This document shows positions 62,942 to 64,000 of a stretch of 64,000 bases of DNA, piece after piece (the first letter of the stretch is position 1; the number at the start of each line of letters is the position of its first letter). The stretch lies in contig CATZZP010000003.1 in NCBI GenBank assembly GCA_958426775.1, positions 1-64,000 on the forward strand. Reading direction: 5' to 3'. The notes beneath the pieces are model-generated. The model was given only the letters and a program-made list of their open reading frames with translations, made no database searches and had not been told where the DNA came from. This stretch comes from an uncultured Bacillota bacterium (GTDB taxonomy: Bacteria > Bacillota > Clostridia > Lachnospirales > CAG-274). The translations under genes were made by a program, and so were the position numbers.

Positions 62942-64000
62942 ATGAAAAAGCTATTCAGGAAAATCGTAAGTGTTGTGTTAGCATCTGTAATGGTTTTAGG
63001 CGGTGTGCCGGGAGTTGATATTAAAGCAGGTTTACCTGTAAAGATTGTATCTGCGGCACAGGAAACGGTACAGATAACGGAAAGTGCAGGCTGGCATGAA
63101 AGTGCTTATATCAAGTGGAGTTCCGTAAGCGGTGCGGAAAGCTACAATGTATATGTATGCCCTGTGGGTGGCAGTTATACAAAGCTTGATAAGGAGCTTA
63201 TAAGAGGTTACGGAGATTACTATACCGCAGATGCTTTGGGCTTGACGGCAGGTAGCTACAAAATGAAGGTTGCACCTGTTATAGGGGGTATTGAACAGGC
63301 AGGAGCAGAAACAGAGGTATTAACAGTTGATAACTATGTAAGAGAGGGCTTTGCCTTTTCAGCTAATTCGCCTTATGGATATACTACAGGCGGTTATAAC
63401 AGGGATGGTAGTATTAATTCTCAGGCGGATATTATATATGTAACAAATGAAAATAAGGATAGTGTTACCGTAAACGGTGACAGCACAAAGGGTGTAGGTC
63501 TTACAGCAATTATGGCATACAGAGAGGCTAATAAAATAACTACACCTATGGTTATACGTTTTTTAGGTAAGGTTGAAATGCCTTCGGGAGTTACTAACTA
63601 TATGCTGGGTATCAGAAATACTCAAAATATGACAATAGAGGGCGTAGGTGACGATGCTACTGTTCACGGCTGGGGTCTTACCATGAAAAGAGCCTGCAAT
63701 ATTGAAGTACGTAATCTTGGTATAATGTGGTACGGCGGAGTAGGCGGTGACGGTGACAGCCTATCTCTTGATACAGAAAACAAGAATGTATGGATGCACA
63801 ATATAGACTTTTTCTACGGGGCACTGGGCGGGGATTCCGACCAGGCTAAGGGCGACAGATCTATTGATTTAAAGTCTAAGTCGGATTATATAACAGCATC
63901 CTATAATCATTTCTGGGATTCGGGCAAGGCTTGTGTTGCAGGCGGTGTTTGGGAGTCTAAAAATCCTGATGATCCTGAAGCAAAAATATGCGTGACATTT
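62942..64000 (+). CDS. Pectate lyase family 1 protein (3' end beyond window)
   Basis: A secreted polysaccharide lyase, open through the window end (353 codons seen). It has a signal peptide (about 1-38), a fibronectin-III-like domain (WHESAYIKWSSVSGAESYNV, about 50-125) and the start of a parallel beta-helix PL1 catalytic domain. The PL1 pattern includes NVWMHNIDFF, GDRSIDLKSKSDYITASYNH and FWDSGKACVAGG. It would cleave pectate by beta-elimination with calcium. AAGGGG precedes the ATG by seven bases. Divergent from the dockerin protein, which suggests a plant-polysaccharide locus. Confidence 0.85.
   Translation, partial: MKKLFRKIVSVVLASVMVLGGVPGVDIKAGLPVKIVSAAQETVQITESAGWHESAYIKWSSVSGAESYNVYVCPVGGSYTKLDKELIRGYGDYYTADALGLTAGSYKMKVAPVIGGIEQAGAETEVLTVDNYVREGFAFSANSPYGYTTGGYNRDGSINSQADIIYVTNENKDSVTVNGDSTKGVGLTAIMAYREANKITTPMVIRFLGKVEMPSGVTNYMLGIRNTQNMTIEGVGDDATVHGWGLTMKRACNIEVRNLGIMWYGGVGGDGDSLSLDTENKNVWMHNIDFFYGALGGDSDQAKGDRSIDLKSKSDYITASYNHFWDSGKACVAGGVWESKNPDDPEAKICVTF

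Overview
The window looks like the chromosome of a low-to-moderate GC, spore-forming Clostridia member, most likely Lachnospirales or a neighbour; I cannot name a genus. The reasons are Spo0A, a SAM-I riboswitch on metK, a T-box on valS, CIRCE-controlled hrcA-grpE-dnaK-dnaJ, LL-diaminopimelate aminotransferase, HprK with a Crh-like protein, and secreted dockerin and pectate-lyase proteins.

Layout. 0-2.1 kb: a minus-strand lemA-DUF3137 pair behind a candidate structured RNA. 2.4-10.4 kb: a GC-rich block with a large MalT-like (LAL) LuxR regulator followed by a DUF2442 protein and five acidic lipoproteins. Two arrays of a 12-bp direct repeat centred on GGTACC sit at exactly the same distance from two TATAAT boxes in this block; I read the block as one regulon controlled by the adjacent regulator. 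10.6-17 kb: an AT-rich accessory zone of single-gene cassettes and wreckage, with truncated phage-type DNA methyltransferases, a 540-aa protein with a possible HEPN motif, an epimerase between two copies of an RlmCD C-terminal remnant, a broken ASCH gene, a GNAT, DUF3795 and SRPBCC proteins. It ends at the 3' end of a tRNA-Phe gene.

17-64 kb is mostly core genome. It holds spo0A and a CYTH protein; a decayed amino-acid transporter/aminotransferase locus (19.8-21.5 kb); MATE and YoaK membrane proteins; rsmD-coaD-coiled-coil; asp23-fakA-recG divergent from rpmB; SAM riboswitch-metK; two aminotransferases; DUF5711-CvpA-IMPACT-AEC; the heat-shock operon; MoxR-DUF58-DUF4129; a zinc/manganese ABC transporter with a CBS protein; hprK-ROK-murB-rapZ-whiA-crh; and T-box-valS. 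It closes with a divergent pair: a dockerin-bearing metallopeptidase-like protein and a pectate lyase cut by the window end.

The strongest candidate for an undescribed system is the LAL regulator with its repeat arrays and modular lipoproteins. Second are the structured RNA upstream of lemA and the possible HEPN protein beside methyltransferase remnants. All family assignments were made by eye from motifs and synteny; no database search was run.
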